Assembly (NCBI GenBank): GCA_963976865.1
Contig: CAXBLY010000004.1
Coordinates: 62,001-126,000, forward strand
Length of the DNA stretch: 64,000 nt
Reading direction: 5' to 3'
Origin: UBA1858 sp963976865
Lineage (GTDB): Bacteria; Pseudomonadota; Gammaproteobacteria; UBA4575
The translations under genes were made by a program, and so were the position numbers. The notes under the pieces are model-generated. The model was not told the DNA's origin, made no database searches, and saw only the letters and a list, made by a program, of their open reading frames with translations. This document shows, in pieces, positions 62,046 to 64,000 of the stretch (positions are counted from its first letter, which is position 1; each line of letters starts with the position of its first letter).

Positions 62046-63329
62046 TTATTCCTCGGCAGCTGCTTTTTCGTAGTCTGTACTCTCGTAAATGAGATAGGGT
62101 TTGGCATCACCTTTGATGACGGCCTCGTCAACAACGACTTTAGTCACGCCTTCTATTGAAGGTAAATCGTACATTGTGTCTAAAAGCACATTTTCCAGTA
62201 TGGTACGTAAACCACGTGCGCCTGTTTTACGCTCCATGGCTTTCTTGGCGACCGCGGTTAAAGCATTTGGCCTAAACTCGATTTCCGCATCTTCCATCTC
62301 AAACAATCTAGTATACTGTTTTGTTAATGCGTTTTTAGGTTCAGTAAGAATACGAACCAATGCATCCGCATCCAATTCTTCAAGTGTTGCCACAACAGGT
62401 AGACGACCTACAAATTCAGGTATCAGCCCGTAACGAACAAGATCTTCCGGTTCAACACCATGCAGGATTTCACCTACCGATGTATCTTCATTGGTGGCGC
62501 GTACTTCTGCAGAGAAACCAATGCCGGTTTTCTCTGTACGATCAAGAATCACTTTATCCAGTCCTGCAAATGCACCTCCACAAACGAACAGGATATTACT
62601 TGTATCTACCTGTAAAAATTCTTGCTGAGGATGTTTACGCCCACCCTGTGGAGGCACTGATGCAACAGTCCCTTCAATCAGCTTAAGCAATGCCTGCTGT
62701 ACCCCTTCACCTGAAACATCACGAGTAATGGAAGGATTGTCAGATTTACGTGAAATCTTGTCGATCTCATCAATATAAACAATGCCGGTTTGTGCTTTTT
62801 CTACATCGTAGTCACACTTCTGCAACAGTTTTTGAATAATATTTTCAACGTCTTCACCAACATAACCGGCTTCAGTTAATGTGGTTGCATCCGCGATTGT
62901 AAAGGGAACGTTGAGAAGGCGTGCGAGTGTTTCAGCTAACAGTGTTTTACCAGATCCGGTTGGCCCAACTAGCAGAATATTGCTTTTTGCCAGTTCCACG
63001 CCGTCCTTGGACGCGCTACTAGCCTCAAGACGCTTGTAGTGATTGTATACTGCCACTGACAACACTTTTTTTGCATTGACCTGGCCGATGACATACTCGT
63101 CCAGAATGGCATTAATTTCTTTTGGCTTGGGAAGCTTGTTCCCGCTTGCAGGCGATTGCTCCTGCATTTCTTCACGAATAATGTCATTACAAAGTTCAAC
63201 ACATTCATCACATATGAAAACTGACGGTCCCGCTATCAGCTTCCTTACTTCATGCTGACTTTTACCGCAGAACGAACAATAAAGTAGTTTTCCGTTATCG
63301 GTTTCTTTCTTCGAATCATCGCCGCTCAT
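62046..63329 (-). CDS. clpX: ClpXP protease ATPase subunit ClpX
   Basis: AAA+ unfoldase that feeds substrates, including ssrA-tagged proteins, to ClpP. 427 residues: N-terminal C4 zinc-binding domain (CSFCGKSQHEVRKLI ... FICDECVELC), Walker A GPTGSGKT, Walker B GIVYIDEIDKI, sensor regions and pore loops near residue 150. It follows clpP after 176 bp. Confidence 0.98.
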   Translation of the reverse strand: MSGDDSKKETDNGKLLYCSFCGKSQHEVRKLIAGPSVFICDECVELCNDIIREEMQEQSPASGNKLPKPKEINAILDEYVIGQVNAKKVLSVAVYNHYKRLEASSASKDGVELAKSNILLVGPTGSGKTLLAETLARLLNVPFTIADATTLTEAGYVGEDVENIIQKLLQKCDYDVEKAQTGIVYIDEIDKISRKSDNPSITRDVSGEGVQQALLKLIEGTVASVPPQGGRKHPQQEFLQVDTSNILFVCGGAFAGLDKVILDRTEKTGIGFSAEVRATNEDTSVGEILHGVEPEDLVRYGLIPEFVGRLPVVATLEELDADALVRILTEPKNALTKQYTRLFEMEDAEIEFRPNALTAVAKKAMERKTGARGLRTILENVLLDTMYDLPSIEGVTKVVVDEAVIKGDAKPYLIYESTDYEKAAAEE

Positions 63330-63385
63330 ATTGAAATCCTGTCTGTTCTACGGGTTGTATTAATCGTTGCTATTTTATGATGAAT

Positions 63386-63436
63386 TGCCGATGGGAAAAA
63401 GCGAATCTATTCCCAGAATGGTACTTTACATCGGCA
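63386..63436 (-). other. structured stem in the clpP-clpX gap
   Basis: TGCCGATG and CATCGGCA form an 8-bp stem enclosing TGGGAA/TTCCCA, about 60-110 nt before the clpX start codon. No clear U-tract follows; it may be a transcript-stability or attenuating structure. The rest of the 176-bp gap is AT-rich. Confidence 0.5.
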
Positions 63437-63505
63437 TATGCACTTCGAAAAATTATATCGTTTAATATCAGTGCTTTATATCACCATTTTAAATGAGACT
63501 CAATG

Positions 63506-64000
63506 CTACTCAGCGCCTCGGGTTGTCAAAACCTTATCAATTAGCCCATATTCACGTGCTTCTTCGCTATCCATGAAGTTATCTCGCTCCGTATCCTTAC
63601 TGATTGTCTCCATTGTCTGGCCAGTGTGCTTGGATAACACACGATTTAACTGTTCACGTATTTTCAGGATTTCTTTCGCATGAATATCAAAATCGGATGC
63701 CTGACCCTGGAAACCACCTAGTGGCTGGTGAATCATCACCCTGGAATGAGGTAACGCAAATCGCTTACCTTCCGTACCACCGCTGAGCAATACCGCCCCC
63801 ATACTGGCCGCCTGCCCGATACACAGGGTGCTGACATCGGGTTTTGTAAATTGCATGGTGTCATATATTGCCATGCCTGCTGTCACTGAGCCGCCAGGTG
63901 AATTGATATATATGGAAATATCTTTATCGGGATTTTCAGACTCCAGGAACAGAATCTGTGCAACAATCAAGTTAGCCATATGATCTTCAATTGGCCCAAC
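63506..64000 (-). CDS. clpP: ATP-dependent Clp protease proteolytic subunit (5' end cut by window)
   Basis: Serine peptidase core of ClpXP. The frame is open to the window edge with VGPIEDHMANLIVAQILFLE as the visible N-terminal end; about 40 residues including any propeptide are beyond position 64000. Catalytic triad: Ser in CIGQAASMGAVLL, His in RVMIHQPLGG, Asp in KDTERDNFM. The truncation is due to the window, not to the gene. clpX follows. Confidence 0.97.
   Translation of the reverse strand, partial: VGPIEDHMANLIVAQILFLESENPDKDISIYINSPGGSVTAGMAIYDTMQFTKPDVSTLCIGQAASMGAVLLSGGTEGKRFALPHSRVMIHQPLGGFQGQASDFDIHAKEILKIREQLNRVLSKHTGQTMETISKDTERDNFMDSEEAREYGLIDKVLTTRGAE

Noticed and set aside
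1..64000. CRISPR arrays, transposases, phage or plasmid modules
   Set aside because: No spaced direct repeats, transposase or integrase frames; all intergenic regions are short and gene content is conserved.

Overview
The window is a chromosomal segment of a non-enteric gammaproteobacterium of moderate to low GC content. Evidence: the linked block hrcA-grpE-dnaK-dnaJ-dapB-carAB-greA-rlmE-ftsH-glmM-tpiA-secG-tRNA-Leu, separate nuoC and nuoD genes, an mepK/ldtD pair, smpB opposite ratA-rnfH, and the clpP-clpX-lon-hupB-ppiD series. HrcA/CIRCE, a PEP-CTERM protein and a Ser/Thr kinase-phosphatase-FHA trio argue against Enterobacterales; a Chromatiales/Thiotrichales-like relative is plausible, but I cannot fix the genus. 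No insertion sequence, prophage, CRISPR array or rRNA was seen.

Layout. (1) 104-14801, minus strand: initiator tRNA and a complete 14-gene complex I operon, nuoA to nuoN. (2) 15069-16118: a VPLPA-type PEP-CTERM exported protein and tRNA-Leu(GAG). (3) 16161-31359 and 31421-32467, minus strand: secG, tpiA, glmM, ftsH, rlmE, greA, carB, carA, dapB, dnaJ, dnaK, grpE, hrcA; the chaperone genes carry a CIRCE operator and two RpoH-like promoters. (4) 32664-38510, plus strand: nadK, recN, bamE, an L,D-transpeptidase, a Tat-exported MepK-like peptidase and a 58-residue membrane protein. (5) 38691-40102, minus: a DUF481 outer-membrane-type gene split by a -1 frameshift at an A6 run. (6) 40531-45180: rnfH, ratA and a sodium symporter (minus), smpB (plus), dnaQ, rnhA and a methyltransferase (minus). 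(7) 45381-48441, plus: membrane Ser/Thr kinase, PP2C phosphatase and double-FHA protein. (8) 48447-54672, minus: a YejABEF-like peptide ABC importer with unusual membrane-anchoring additions. (9) 54764 to the end: fabI (plus), then a dicarboxylate symporter, ppiD, tRNA-Asp, tRNA-Val, hupB, lon, clpX and clpP (cut by the window edge), all minus.

Functional themes are respiratory energy conversion, proteostasis (DnaKJ/GrpE, FtsH, Lon, ClpXP, PpiD), carbamoyl-phosphate/lysine/peptidoglycan precursor synthesis, envelope remodelling, and a phospho-signalling module of unknown target. Most of the window is well-conserved housekeeping sequence. The points most worth a second look are the split DUF481 gene, the kinase/phosphatase/FHA trio, the modified peptide importer, the carA leader terminator with a TTG start, the layered heat-shock control, and a possible thermosensor hairpin over the lon ribosome-binding site.
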